Positions 41,891-49,390 are shown, numbered from the stretch's first letter. The stretch is DNA of 56,626 nucleotides from Treponema sp. (GCA_017534445.1 JAFXWC010000046.1:1-56626), one strand, 5' to 3'. Numbers and translations are program-made. Notes: generated from the sequence alone by a model not told the origin.

Positions 41891-42415
41891 TTGGATAAAA
41901 AAGACTTTATAATTATTTATCTATTTTTGTCATTGGACGGCAGAGTTACAGTCCGCGAACACAACCTGTTTAAAGAGATTATGAAACATGAAGGATATGA
42001 TGATGCTGACGTAAAGGAAGTTGGGCGCACCACAATGAAAATTATCTCAGATGCTTATAGTGATGAGAATAGAGAAGCACTGATCCGGCATCAATTTGAA
42101 AAACATTCAAAAGATGCCCAAACTGGCAATACAGAACATAATCGCACCGTTCTTTGGACACTCATAAATCTCGGTTTTTCTGACAAATCATACTCAAAAG
42201 CCGAACAGCGTTTAGTTCATTTATATGCAAAAAATATGGGCTTGCATAAATCATACGTACTTGAGATGGAAGATACTGCAAAAGCAATGCTTTCTATCAT
42301 AAACGAAAGAGAATCCTTGGAGAAATTTTCTCTTCCAAATTCAATAAGAAAAGAACTCGCAGAAAATCAAAAAGTTCTTGAAAAACAAGTCTCAGTTTTA
42401 GTTTCATTAGGATAG
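41891..42415 (+). CDS. TerB-like protein
   Basis: A 174-residue all-helical cytoplasmic protein resembling the TerB/DjlA fold: IIYLFLSLDGRVTVREHNLF early and LWTLINLGFSDKSYSKAEQR later, each a helix-turn with the acidic loop seen in metal-linked TerB proteins. TerB is part of tellurite-resistance and related stress systems at the membrane. The start is TTG at 41891 with GGAGAAGACC upstream. It sits 13 nt after the first operon gene and 11 nt before the next. Confidence 0.6.
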   Translation: MDKKDFIIIYLFLSLDGRVTVREHNLFKEIMKHEGYDDADVKEVGRTTMKIISDAYSDENREALIRHQFEKHSKDAQTGNTEHNRTVLWTLINLGFSDKSYSKAEQRLVHLYAKNMGLHKSYVLEMEDTAKAMLSIINERESLEKFSLPNSIRKELAENQKVLEKQVSVLVSLG

Positions 42416-42426
42416 GAGATAAAACT

Positions 42427-43416
42427 ATGGCAATACCTCTATTATTTATAGTTCCAATATTAACAAGTACTTACGGCATTGGAAAAGGTATAAAAGCAAG
42501 TGTCGATATAAAAGACGCAAAGGATACAAATGCAGAAGCAAACAATATTCTGGATAATGCTAAAAACGAGTTGGAAACACACCGCGAATATTGCAGTTAT
42601 GCATTGGAAAATTTAGGAAGCAAAAAAATATATATTCTTCATGACAGCATTATGCGATTTATAAATGTTGTCGAAAAAATTAAGAATATAGAATTGCAAG
42701 AAACTTCAAATTTGGACGAATATTCAAGATTCCGCATTAATCAAAAATCTTTCGCAGAACTAAAAGAAATTGGTAACTATGCATATTCCTTAATCGGCAA
42801 AATAGCCGCAAAGGCCGTAACAGGGGCAGCCCTTGAATCGATTGCAGCCAGCTTTACCCCAGGTATTCTTGTTACCGGAGGAGTTGCATGTCAGGCTCTT
42901 TCTGTTATTGGCATTATTGTCGGTGCAAAGGCTAATACTCAAAAACAAAAAGCTTATTCAAACCTTGCCGAAGCAAACAAAATAGCGGAAGAACTTGCAT
43001 CCACATCAATTTTATATGATGGAATAAGAAGACGTTGCAATGTGTTCTACAACTTACTGATTAGACTTGATGCTCTTTTTACTCCGCTTGTTATGCAAGT
43101 AGGAAAAATAATAAACACTGCCAATAATGATTACAGAAATTTCTCAGAACAGCAAAAACAAACTCTAGCGGCAACATTTGCACTTGCAAGTGCTATAAAA
43201 GCAGTTATTGATACGCCAATTATTTCTAAAGACGGAAAATTAACCAAGGAATCTGAAAATCTGATACCACAAATACAAAACCAAATAAAGCAGACTGGGC
43301 AACAAATTAATGTCAGCAAAGAAAATTCTTTAAAGAAAACGGTTTGTTGCAGTAATTGTGGAAAACATTTACCAGCAGGAGCGAATTTTTGTACCGCTTG
43401 CGGTACAAAACAATAA
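42427..43416 (+). CDS. Membrane protein with C-terminal zinc ribbon
   Basis: A 329-residue protein. It begins with a hydrophobic segment (IPLLFIVPILTSTYGIG), continues with long helices, has a central hydrophobic stretch (GILVTGGVACQALSVIGIIVG, about 140-160) and ends with a C4 zinc ribbon (CCSNCGKHL, FCTACG). The ribbon is at the C-terminus here but at the N-terminus in its neighbours, as if the proteins meet through their ribbons. GGAGATAAAACT precedes the ATG. Unrecognised family. Confidence 0.6.
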   Translation: MAIPLLFIVPILTSTYGIGKGIKASVDIKDAKDTNAEANNILDNAKNELETHREYCSYALENLGSKKIYILHDSIMRFINVVEKIKNIELQETSNLDEYSRFRINQKSFAELKEIGNYAYSLIGKIAAKAVTGAALESIAASFTPGILVTGGVACQALSVIGIIVGAKANTQKQKAYSNLAEANKIAEELASTSILYDGIRRRCNVFYNLLIRLDALFTPLVMQVGKIINTANNDYRNFSEQQKQTLAATFALASAIKAVIDTPIISKDGKLTKESENLIPQIQNQIKQTGQQINVSKENSLKKTVCCSNCGKHLPAGANFCTACGTKQ

Positions 43417-43436
43417 ATACAAAAGGAGAAAACAAG

Positions 43437-44156
43437 ATGAAAATTTGCCCAAATTGCGGACGAGAAAATGGTGATACCAGTAAGTTTTGCGCAGGATGCG
43501 GAACTAAATTAGAAGAGGCTTCAAAATTCTGTCCAGGCTGCGGTGCAGAACTAGAAGACCATGCAAGATTCTGCTCCAAGTGTGGCTACGCCCTTACAGA
43601 TGAAACAATCAACAATGATGTCTATGCCGAATACGAAGACTCCAACTATGCTGATGGCTCTGATTCTTCCGACGACTACGAAGAATATGTAGACGAAGAC
43701 GAATATGAGGATGATGAAACAACAGAAGAGAAGATAACAAAGATTGTAGATAAGTATATTTATGACATAAACAAAAGTTCTACAGCTTACAATTCAACAA
43801 AGTTACACGATTCTGAATATTCACAGGTATTACAAAATCTACGTTCAAACATTGCAAAAGATGTAAGTTCATCTGAAATCATAGGCTTTATTGATACAAC
43901 TGTATTCGGAAAAGGAAAGGCTGGATTAGTTTTCACAACCGAAGCACTATATGAAGGATCTGCAGGGGCATCTTGGAAAATTCCTTATTGGCAGATGGGA
44001 GATATGAATTGCACTGGAAAGAAAATCGTATTCAACGGAACTAAAGATTGTGGAATAGGGTGGTTGAAAAAAGGAATGGATATAGATATTGATAGCACAT
44101 GGTATAACATTCCAGCCTTAAAAGACTGCCTAGATGAAATATACGCAATAATATAA
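43437..44156 (+). CDS. Four-CxxC zinc-ribbon protein with acidic linker
   Basis: A 239-residue protein. Residues 1-60 hold a chain of zinc-ribbon knuckles (CPNCGREN, CAGCGTKLE, CPGCGAELE, CSKCGYAL), followed by a highly acidic, Tyr-rich linker (about 67-100) and a C-terminal domain with FIDTTVFGKGKAGLVFTTEA and WKIPYWQMGDM, resembling small PH/YcxB-like folds that sense protein or lipid. AAAAGGAG precedes the ATG at 43437; the longer frame from 43356 overlaps the previous gene. Part of the same operon. Confidence 0.65.
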   Translation: MKICPNCGRENGDTSKFCAGCGTKLEEASKFCPGCGAELEDHARFCSKCGYALTDETINNDVYAEYEDSNYADGSDSSDDYEEYVDEDEYEDDETTEEKITKIVDKYIYDINKSSTAYNSTKLHDSEYSQVLQNLRSNIAKDVSSSEIIGFIDTTVFGKGKAGLVFTTEALYEGSAGASWKIPYWQMGDMNCTGKKIVFNGTKDCGIGWLKKGMDIDIDSTWYNIPALKDCLDEIYAII

Positions 44157-44160
44157 AAGC

Positions 44161-44190
44161 TACTACCTCCACTGCTTTGTGGAGGTAGTA
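44161..44190. promoter_or_regulatory. Perfect 12-bp intercistronic hairpin
   Basis: TACTACCTCCAC-tgcttt-GTGGAGGTAGTA with no T-run after it. It begins four bases past the stop at 44156. Probably an RNA processing or stability element, not a terminator; downstream genes continue on the strand. Confidence 0.6.
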
Positions 44191-44238
44191 TAACAAATAA
44201 ATTCATACAAGGAACATATCTTATGAAAAAATAATACA

Positions 44239-44523
44239 ATGATAGAATATTTAAAATTTCTGTATGACAATCACAGACACATTGCTGTAGTGATTATTGG
44301 TTCTGAAAAATTCGAAAACACACGGGTTTCTATAGAAAAACGAGGCGATGATTTTTTCTTAATTTTTGAAGAGCCAAGAATAATCGAATTATTAGAAGGG
44401 AACAACGAATACAAAGTCGATTTTAATCATTTCGAATTATCACGACCCCCTTTAACGCTGTCCACTTGCTATGCCGGAAATCATATAGAAATAAGATGGT
44501 TATCAGAGGATGAAAATAAATAA
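44239..44523 (+). CDS. Small protein of unknown function
   Basis: A 94-residue cytoplasmic protein starting MIEYLKFLYDNHRHIAVVII. No family recognised. No ribosome site directly precedes the ATG; AAGGAACATATCTT serves instead a three-codon mini-ORF (ATG AAA AAA TAA) at 44222-44233 that ends five bases before this start, so reinitiation could feed it. It lies between two zinc-ribbon genes. Confidence 0.55.
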   Translation: MIEYLKFLYDNHRHIAVVIIGSEKFENTRVSIEKRGDDFFLIFEEPRIIELLEGNNEYKVDFNHFELSRPPLTLSTCYAGNHIEIRWLSEDENK

Positions 44524-44552
44524 TTTATAACCGAGAGTAAGAGAGGATAAAA

Positions 44553-45809
44553 ATGAAAATCTGTTCAAATTGTGGACGTGAAAATAACGATACCAGCAAC
44601 TTCTGTGCAGGATGCGGGACAAAAATCATTGCATCACCCCTATTCTGCTCCGAATGCGGAACAAAACTAAAAAATGGCTCCAAGTTTTGCCCCCAGTGCG
44701 GACATAAAGTAATAAATATGGAAAATGCACAAAGTTATATTGAAAAAACATCAATTAGCACAAAAAAAACTACTGAAGATGTATCAAACTTATATAATTT
44801 CGGAAATTATGATGCTATAGTCCCATGGCAAAACAACTGGGACTTTGAACTGGAAGGTGCTATAATACAAGGCTATATCGATAAGACAAAGAGTCTCCTT
44901 GAAACAGGTTCAACCGTCGAAGACATACGATTTTATGCATTATCCCTTGTCCATAACGGTAAAATGCTCGATTTTCTTTTTGAACACGGAAAAGTAAACT
45001 GTTACGATTTAGAATTCAATAAAGACTTACTAACAGAAACAATTGAAAATTATGATCGAAATCTTCACGGCTATAGCAATGGCAATTATTCAAACCAGGA
45101 TTTTGAAAGATTTGGAGATATTTTTAATTCCGAACAGGATATTCATAACAAATATCTTGGTATAATAAAAGTGCTACTTGAGAAAGAATTTGATGTAAAT
45201 AGCATTCTTTCAAACCAAAAGACACCGCTAATAACGGCTTTGTCCGTATTTTTTTCAAAAAGCCTTATAAAACTTGCATTATATTTAATCGAAGAATGGG
45301 GTGCCGATGTTAACTTTGTTCCTCAAGTTAATGCCAAAGAAAAATATACCAAAGATTTGGAATGGTGTAAGAAAAATGGTGCAGAACCACCTCGTTTCAG
45401 TCTGGATGACTATATGAAAACAAATAATGAGACACCTTTAATTTTGGCATGTTCCATAATACCAAACAGTCCTGATACCTATAAAGAAAAATATGAGCTA
45501 TGTAAACTTATTATAAATCACAATGCAAATGTAAATTATAGGCATTATGAAATTACCCTGCAAGGCTCAGTAGAGGTTTATACAACTCCATTATCAGCTG
45601 CCCTATGGCATATTGAATTTGATGCACAATTTGATAAGAATTGCTCTATAATATCTCTGCTCTTTGAAAATGGTGCAAAAGTTACAGATAGCATCACAAA
45701 TACAGTAACTGACATAAAGGATGAGGAACTAAGAAAAAAAATATGCGAAATATTAGCATTGACACAAGAGCAACTTGATGAGGCTTATAAGAGGAAATTT
45801 CCAAGATAA
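44553..45809 (+). CDS. Zinc-ribbon plus ankyrin-like repeat protein
   Basis: A 418-residue protein. Residues 4-52 carry four zinc knuckles (CSNCGREN, CAGCGTKI, CSECGTKL, CPQCGHK), nearly the same start as the protein at 43437, suggesting duplication. From about 90 there are ankyrin-like units: GAIIQGYIDKTKSLLETGS, IIKVLLEKEFDVNSILSN with TPLITALSV, LIEEWGADVNF, ETPLILACS, LIINHNANVNY, and TPLSAALWH then LLFENGAKV. Ankyrins usually mediate protein binding. GAGAGGATAAAA lies before the ATG. Last gene of the operon. Confidence 0.7.
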   Translation: MKICSNCGRENNDTSNFCAGCGTKIIASPLFCSECGTKLKNGSKFCPQCGHKVINMENAQSYIEKTSISTKKTTEDVSNLYNFGNYDAIVPWQNNWDFELEGAIIQGYIDKTKSLLETGSTVEDIRFYALSLVHNGKMLDFLFEHGKVNCYDLEFNKDLLTETIENYDRNLHGYSNGNYSNQDFERFGDIFNSEQDIHNKYLGIIKVLLEKEFDVNSILSNQKTPLITALSVFFSKSLIKLALYLIEEWGADVNFVPQVNAKEKYTKDLEWCKKNGAEPPRFSLDDYMKTNNETPLILACSIIPNSPDTYKEKYELCKLIINHNANVNYRHYEITLQGSVEVYTTPLSAALWHIEFDAQFDKNCSIISLLFENGAKVTDSITNTVTDIKDEELRKKICEILALTQEQLDEAYKRKFPR

Positions 45810-45911
45810 TAAAAACACGTTATTTATTAAAATGCTTTAATTGAAGCGCCCCGACGCAGAGCGTCGAACAGGCCTCTTGGGTCTGTTCGGCCCTGAAGTT
45901 CTTGTTATGTG

Positions 45912-46634
45912 TTATTCGTCTTCGCTTTCAATATTATTATCTATGCTCTTATAATAGGTTTGTAAGCCATCAATGTGTTCAAGCAAATCATCTGCAATAT
46001 GATTTCCCATTGAATCCAAAACAAAATCAATTCCTTCGCGTCGAGCTAATTTTGCTGCGGGAACGAAATCACTGTCGCCACTTATTAAAACTATTTGGTC
46101 AACTAATTTTTTATAGGCAAGCGTAGTAATATCGATTCCGATTTTCATATCTACACCCTTTTGACGTAGATTAAGTTCAAAATCTTTTTCTGTAATGTCA
46201 GAAACATGCACTGTTCCACTGAAAAGCTTCTTTACTACTTCATTTTTTAAGGAAAAAGATGCTGTTGAATCAGCCAATTTTCCAAGCCTTAAAGCAACCT
46301 TTCTCTTGGACTTCAAGGAATTAAAAAAATCTACAGTCCATTTAAATGTTTCTGTTTTTGAAAAATCTATATTTTTCTTTAATAGAGGATGATATAATAC
46401 CTTGGAAATTGAAGTACAGTCATAATAGAAAATCCTATAAAGTTCTTTGCGAGCAGGAATTCTTTTACCATCAGGAAGATAGATATTTTCATTTCTGTCT
46501 TTCAAATGTAGATGACAATATTTTATAAGCTCATCAGCCCTGTCTTCTGCTGATTTTTTACCAAAAAGATGAGAGGCTGTTTTTCTGTAAAAACCGCCAT
46601 CAACTAAAATTGCAACCTTTTTCGTTTTTTTTAC
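45912..46634 (-). CDS. NYN-domain nuclease without a canonical start codon
   Basis: The conserved NYN/LabA (DUF88) protein starts with KKVAILVDGGFYRK, whose Asp is a metal ligand; this lies upstream of the first in-frame ATG/GTG/TTG (TTG at 46505). The reading frame is open up to 46640, where TAA closes it, and contains no standard start before KKTKKVAI. Later segments are KIGIDITTLAYK, VLISGDSDFVPAAKLARREG and DFVLDSMG, the remaining acidic cluster of PIN-like RNases. AAGGA precedes the run of A where the start should be. Either a non-standard start is used or the start codon was lost. Transcribed toward the zinc-ribbon operon. Confidence 0.65.
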   Translation of the reverse strand, partial: VKKTKKVAILVDGGFYRKTASHLFGKKSAEDRADELIKYCHLHLKDRNENIYLPDGKRIPARKELYRIFYYDCTSISKVLYHPLLKKNIDFSKTETFKWTVDFFNSLKSKRKVALRLGKLADSTASFSLKNEVVKKLFSGTVHVSDITEKDFELNLRQKGVDMKIGIDITTLAYKKLVDQIVLISGDSDFVPAAKLARREGIDFVLDSMGNHIADDLLEHIDGLQTYYKSIDNNIESEDE

Positions 46635-46651
46635 CTGTCCTTAAAAATTAA

Positions 46652-46703
46652 GGCTCGCAACTCCGGCAAATCCCGAATCATGGGAAGTCGTACTTTGCAA
46701 GCC
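46652..46703 (-). promoter_or_regulatory. Structured leader of the NYN gene
   Basis: On the minus strand GGCTTGCAA pairs with TTGCGAGCC (one G-T), with CCC-atgattc-GGG inside. It lies in the roughly 95-nt leader between the promoter and the NYN frame. Confidence 0.5.
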
Positions 46704-46735
46704 CGATAAAATTGCGGAACAAACCGCTACTTAAG

Positions 46736-46765
46736 ATATTATCACAAAAACATATTTCATGTCAA
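46736..46765 (-). promoter_or_regulatory. Promoter of the NYN gene
   Basis: On the minus strand a consensus TTGACA and TAATAT are separated by 18 bp. Confidence 0.6.
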
Positions 46766-46901
46766 TCTTGTAGCAATGCTTCTATTTCATAAGAAAACTC
46801 CAAATATTTTTTGAGAAAATCCGTTCTGGAATCATTTTATAAAAGATTTATTGCTACTAAAAAAAGAAGACTTCAAGAAAATTTTATAAATCATCTCCCC
46901 T

Positions 46902-46936
46902 CACGACACTATTTGTCACCCCGCGCATCATATACT
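46902..46936 (+). promoter_or_regulatory. Shared 17-bp element plus -10, copy P2
   Basis: CACGACACTATTTGTCA (the same 17 bases as P1), 12 bases, TATACT; the -10 ends 34 bases before the ATG at 46971. Confidence 0.75.
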
Positions 46937-46970
46937 AAAATCATAGGGGCAATCGCTCCAAGGAGAAAAT

Positions 46971-47201
46971 ATGATAAAGAAGTTTTTGGGAACATGCATT
47001 ACGGCAGCATTGGTGGCGGTGGCTGCTAAAAAGCTTTCGGACTATGCAGAAACAAAGCCGGGGCTAAAAAACGTGAAGGACAAGATTAAGAAGACAGCCA
47101 GGGATTTTTCTGGTGACTGCAAGGATGTTATTGATGCCGCAAGGCGTGCCATTACCGGAGAACTTCCAGACGAAGGTACTGCCGTAGCGGAACCTTGCTA
47201 A
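46971..47201 (+). CDS. Small YtxH-like membrane protein
   Basis: A 76-residue protein with an N-terminal hydrophobic helix (FLGTCITAALVAVAA, residues 5-19) followed by a basic amphipathic region (KLSDYAETKPGLKNVKDKIK) and an acidic tail. Topology resembles YtxH-type stress proteins and the small protein at 37351. AAGGAGAAA precedes the ATG. Driven by element P2, hence a likely member of the same regulon. Confidence 0.7.
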   Translation: MIKKFLGTCITAALVAVAAKKLSDYAETKPGLKNVKDKIKKTARDFSGDCKDVIDAARRAITGELPDEGTAVAEPC

Positions 47202-47261
47202 GCTGCAAGCATAGCTTCTGCAAGCAAAAGAATCCGGCGGCACAGTTTGCTATTCTGCATC

Positions 47262-47594
47262 TTATAAAAACGGAACCAAATACAGAGGCAGGCAAAGGAT
47301 GGAGTCGTCTTTTCTTAAATCTTTTGTATACACAAGATAGCGGTTCAGAATATGATTTGAAAATTTTTGTGCAAAATAGTCGAGCGACTTGTGCCGCCGG
47401 TAATCTCCGGACTTTGATTCAATGGGACAGATTTTATTTTTTCTGGAAACAATGAAGTCAATTTCGTAATTATGGTTTGAAGTTGCACTCGGAAAAGTGT
47501 AATAAAACAACTCGTAGCCTTTTGCCTTCAACATCTGTGCTATCACATTTTCGTATACATAGCCAAGATTTGCGGAGAGTTTGTCCGAAAGCAA
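47262..47594 (-). pseudogene. C-terminal remnant of an AAA ATPase/DUF4143 gene
   Basis: About 110 codons matching only the C-terminal nuclease-like part of the ATPase-DUF4143 family: LGYVYENVIAQML, NHNYEIDFIVSRKNKICPIE, LVYTKDL and a final VPFL. The frame closes with TAG just upstream (AVKLLSDK follows the stop), and the ATP-binding half is absent. A fuller member of this family begins at 55890. It is a deletion remnant, unlikely to be expressed. Confidence 0.75.
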
Positions 47595-47647
47595 TTTTAC
47601 CGCCTACCGAACAAGAGGGAATCTAGGGTTTCATACCCACTATTCTA

Positions 47648-47697
47648 CAAAATCCCCATAGAAAAATAAGCAAAACACTGCAAAATCCCCATAGAAA
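47648..47697 (+). repeat. Pair of 17-bp direct repeats upstream of P3
   Basis: CAAAATCCCCATAGAAA occurs at 47648-47664 and 47681-47697, 33 bp apart (about three helical turns), ending just before element P3. Confidence 0.65.
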
Positions 47698-47701
47698 TAC
47701 A

Positions 47702-47736
47702 CATGACATTATTTGTCACAGGTGGCAGGATATAAT
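47702..47736 (+). promoter_or_regulatory. Shared 17-bp element plus -10, copy P3
   Basis: CATGACATTATTTGTCA, 12 bases, TATAAT; the -10 ends 31 bases before the ATG at 47768. Here the element is a clean inverted repeat TGACA-ttatt-TGTCA. Confidence 0.8.
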
Positions 47737-47767
47737 AAGGTCAAGAAAGCACATAAGGAGGATGCCC

Positions 47768-47971
47768 ATGTTTATGCCAAGCTTTGGGGAGACTAGATTT
47801 GTCTGTAAAAATTGTGGGGAAAGGTTTTCTGGCAGAGATACAGAAGAAGGCAAGAAGCAGAAATATGCAGAAGATGAGCCATTAAGCAGATTTATGCCAG
47901 GACCAGCCCATCCAAAATGTCCGCAATGCAAAAGTAGCAAAACAGAAAAAGACACTGGCGTGCATTATTGA
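47768..47971 (+). CDS. Small zinc-ribbon protein
   Basis: A 67-residue protein with CKNCGERF near the N-terminus and CPQCKSS near the C-terminus, making one zinc ribbon around a charged loop. The ATG at 47768 is preferred because GGAGG lies six bases upstream; an ATG at 47762 overlaps that site. Driven by element P3, so it links to the other zinc-ribbon genes. It may act as an adaptor; function unknown. Confidence 0.7.
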   Translation: MFMPSFGETRFVCKNCGERFSGRDTEEGKKQKYAEDEPLSRFMPGPAHPKCPQCKSSKTEKDTGVHY

Positions 47972-47989
47972 AATTTTACAAGTAGGGCA

Positions 47990-48022
47990 AAAAAAATCCC
48001 CCGCATAAAGCATGCAGGGGAT
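47990..48022 (-). terminator. Minus-strand terminator
   Basis: ATCCCC-TGCA-tgcttta-TGC-GGGGGAT on the minus strand is followed by TTTTTTT. It probably ends the lipoprotein transcript from 48549, about 150 nt beyond the stop. Confidence 0.65.
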
Positions 48023-48085
48023 AAAATTCAAATAAAAGGTTGAATAACAATTAACTGTCAGCCATTCAGGCGTTAACATTCATAG

Positions 48086-48139
48086 ATTCCGAATCACACT
48101 TTGTAGCAGGTGCGTGCAAAGTGGCGTAGCGTTCGGAAT
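48086..48139. repeat. Imperfect hairpin in the gap before a lipoprotein stop
   Basis: ATTCCGAA/TTCGGAAT at the ends and CACTTTG/CAAAGTG inside. It lies in the 3' untranslated part of the minus-strand lipoprotein transcript. Confidence 0.55.
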
Positions 48140-48165
48140 GACATGTTATTCTAGCAACGCAAAAC

Positions 48166-48549
48166 TTACTTCTGCTTTGCGAATACCATTTCTGAGCCAT
48201 CTTCAGTAAGAGAGAGCTTGCCGTCTTCTGAAACCTTGAAAGACACTTTTGACTCTTCGCCGCTACCATCAGGATCAGAGAGGGTCATTGTCTTTGAAGA
48301 TTCATCCCACTTCAAATTGCACTTCATACCCATAATGCTCATATCACCACTTCCGTCAGCGTTCAGGTTCAAAATACCTTCAACTTTTGTACCAGTAACT
48401 TCTTCAAGCTGCTTAAGATCTGCAACTGACATACCGTCTACAGAGTCAATTGTGTAAGTTCCTACGAGAGGGGAAACCTTTTTCTTGCAACCTACGAAGC
48501 AAACCATCATTGCCAGTGCTGCCATAACAGCAAAGAACGCCTTTTTCAT
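48166..48549 (-). CDS. Small lipoprotein
   Basis: A 127-residue lipoprotein with lipobox FVGC (Cys at about 21) and mature start KKKVSPLVGTYTIDSVDGM. The pattern of LNLNADGSGDMSI and MTLSDPDGSGEESKVSFKV suggests a small lipocalin-like beta-barrel domain often annotated as DUF in gut bacteria. AAGGAGTAT lies upstream of the ATG. Role unknown. Confidence 0.75.
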   Translation of the reverse strand: MKKAFFAVMAALAMMVCFVGCKKKVSPLVGTYTIDSVDGMSVADLKQLEEVTGTKVEGILNLNADGSGDMSIMGMKCNLKWDESSKTMTLSDPDGSGEESKVSFKVSEDGKLSLTEDGSEMVFAKQK

Positions 48550-48648
48550 TTTATACTCCTTGTAATGAAAAAAATATATAATTCTACGCCCCTTAGCATA
48601 TCAAAGAGGCGATTGAATAAATTTTTACTACGATTATTTGATATAGGC

Positions 48649-49137
48649 TTATTCTATAACCTTTACGTCGCTAGGATTGGCCTTAAGATACTGGAAGAAA
48701 TTTTCCTTGTCGGTAACAACCTTTGCTGTTACCTTTATGCGGGACTCGTCTTCCGGGAAGTCGTCAAGTTTCCAGCCCTTTACGTCCAAAGTTGTACCAA
48801 TGTACATTCCGCCTTTGCGTTCTCCAATGGAAGCTGTGCTGAATCCCTTTGAAAGCTCACCGTCGATTGTGATTGTCTGGCCTTCCTTGTAGCCCATGCT
48901 CTGCAATTTCTTGGCCATAACCTGCATGGCGGCATAGTCACCGTAGGCAATGCTGAATTCTGTGGATTTTGCCTGGCTTGATTCTGATTTTTTGTCCGTG
49001 GACTTGCTTGATGCGGCGCTTGCCACCGTATTAACCGCTGCTCCTGCTACGGCTTTTTTAGTTGTTGTGGCGCATCCTGTAAAGCACATTGAAGCTGCAA
49101 GTGTTGCAATAACTGCAAGGTTCATCAATTTCTTCAT
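48649..49137 (-). CDS. Putative lipoprotein
   Basis: A 162-residue lipoprotein: MKKLMNLAVIATLAASM then lipobox FTGC. A Ser/Lys-rich spacer (residues about 37-55) leads to a domain with FSIAYGDYAAMQVMAKKLQS and WKLDDFPEDESRIKVTAKVV. The start at 49137 was chosen since AGGAGAA lies eight bases upstream; the longer open frame to 49389 is translated repeat sequence and not real. Unknown role. Confidence 0.7.
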   Translation of the reverse strand: MKKLMNLAVIATLAASMCFTGCATTTKKAVAGAAVNTVASAASSKSTDKKSESSQAKSTEFSIAYGDYAAMQVMAKKLQSMGYKEGQTITIDGELSKGFSTASIGERKGGMYIGTTLDVKGWKLDDFPEDESRIKVTAKVVTDKENFFQYLKANPSDVKVIE

Positions 49138-49239
49138 GTCCATTTCTCCTTGAAAACTGTTTGTGGAATACACTATAACCCCACTTTTGCGCCTTGTCCA
49201 CAAAAAAATGTATTTTTTTATAGATTTTTTCAAGCAACC

Positions 49240-49390
49240 TACGCCGCCGTGGAACCCCGCAAGTAGCCGCAAGGCTATGAGCGTTAGCGAAGGGTGGAAG
49301 GGCGGTGGCGCAGAGGCATGGGTGGTCGGATTAGACAAAAAGTAAATTGGTAGAGCAATTAGGACTTCGTCCTGAAGGGTACCGTCCAAA
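49240..49390 (+). repeat. Dispersed repeat, family B copy 3
   Basis: The landmarks ACGCCGCCGTGGAACCCCG, TATGAGCGTTAGCGAAGG, GTGGAAGGGCGGTGGCG, GGTAGAGCA and GGTACCGTCC match the copy at 14560-14699. The intervening hairpin differs: TAGCCGCAAGGCTA for TTGCCACGAAGTGGCAA, which preserves pairing. It fills most of the gap 49138-49446. Confidence 0.75.

Noticed and set aside
45847..45900. Intrinsic terminator between the zinc-ribbon operon and the NYN gene
   Set aside because: Hairpins GACGC-aga-GCGTC and GAACAG/CTGTTC are present but neither strand has a T-run after them, so no terminator is called.
47719..47736. Sigma-54 promoter at TGGCAGGATATAAT
   Set aside because: There is no TTGCA at the -12 position with correct spacing, and the aligned sister elements P1 and P2 lack TGGC.
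48649..49389. 246-residue version of the lipoprotein starting at 49389
   Set aside because: The extra N-terminus is translated family B repeat; a ribosome site and signal peptide fix the start at 49137.
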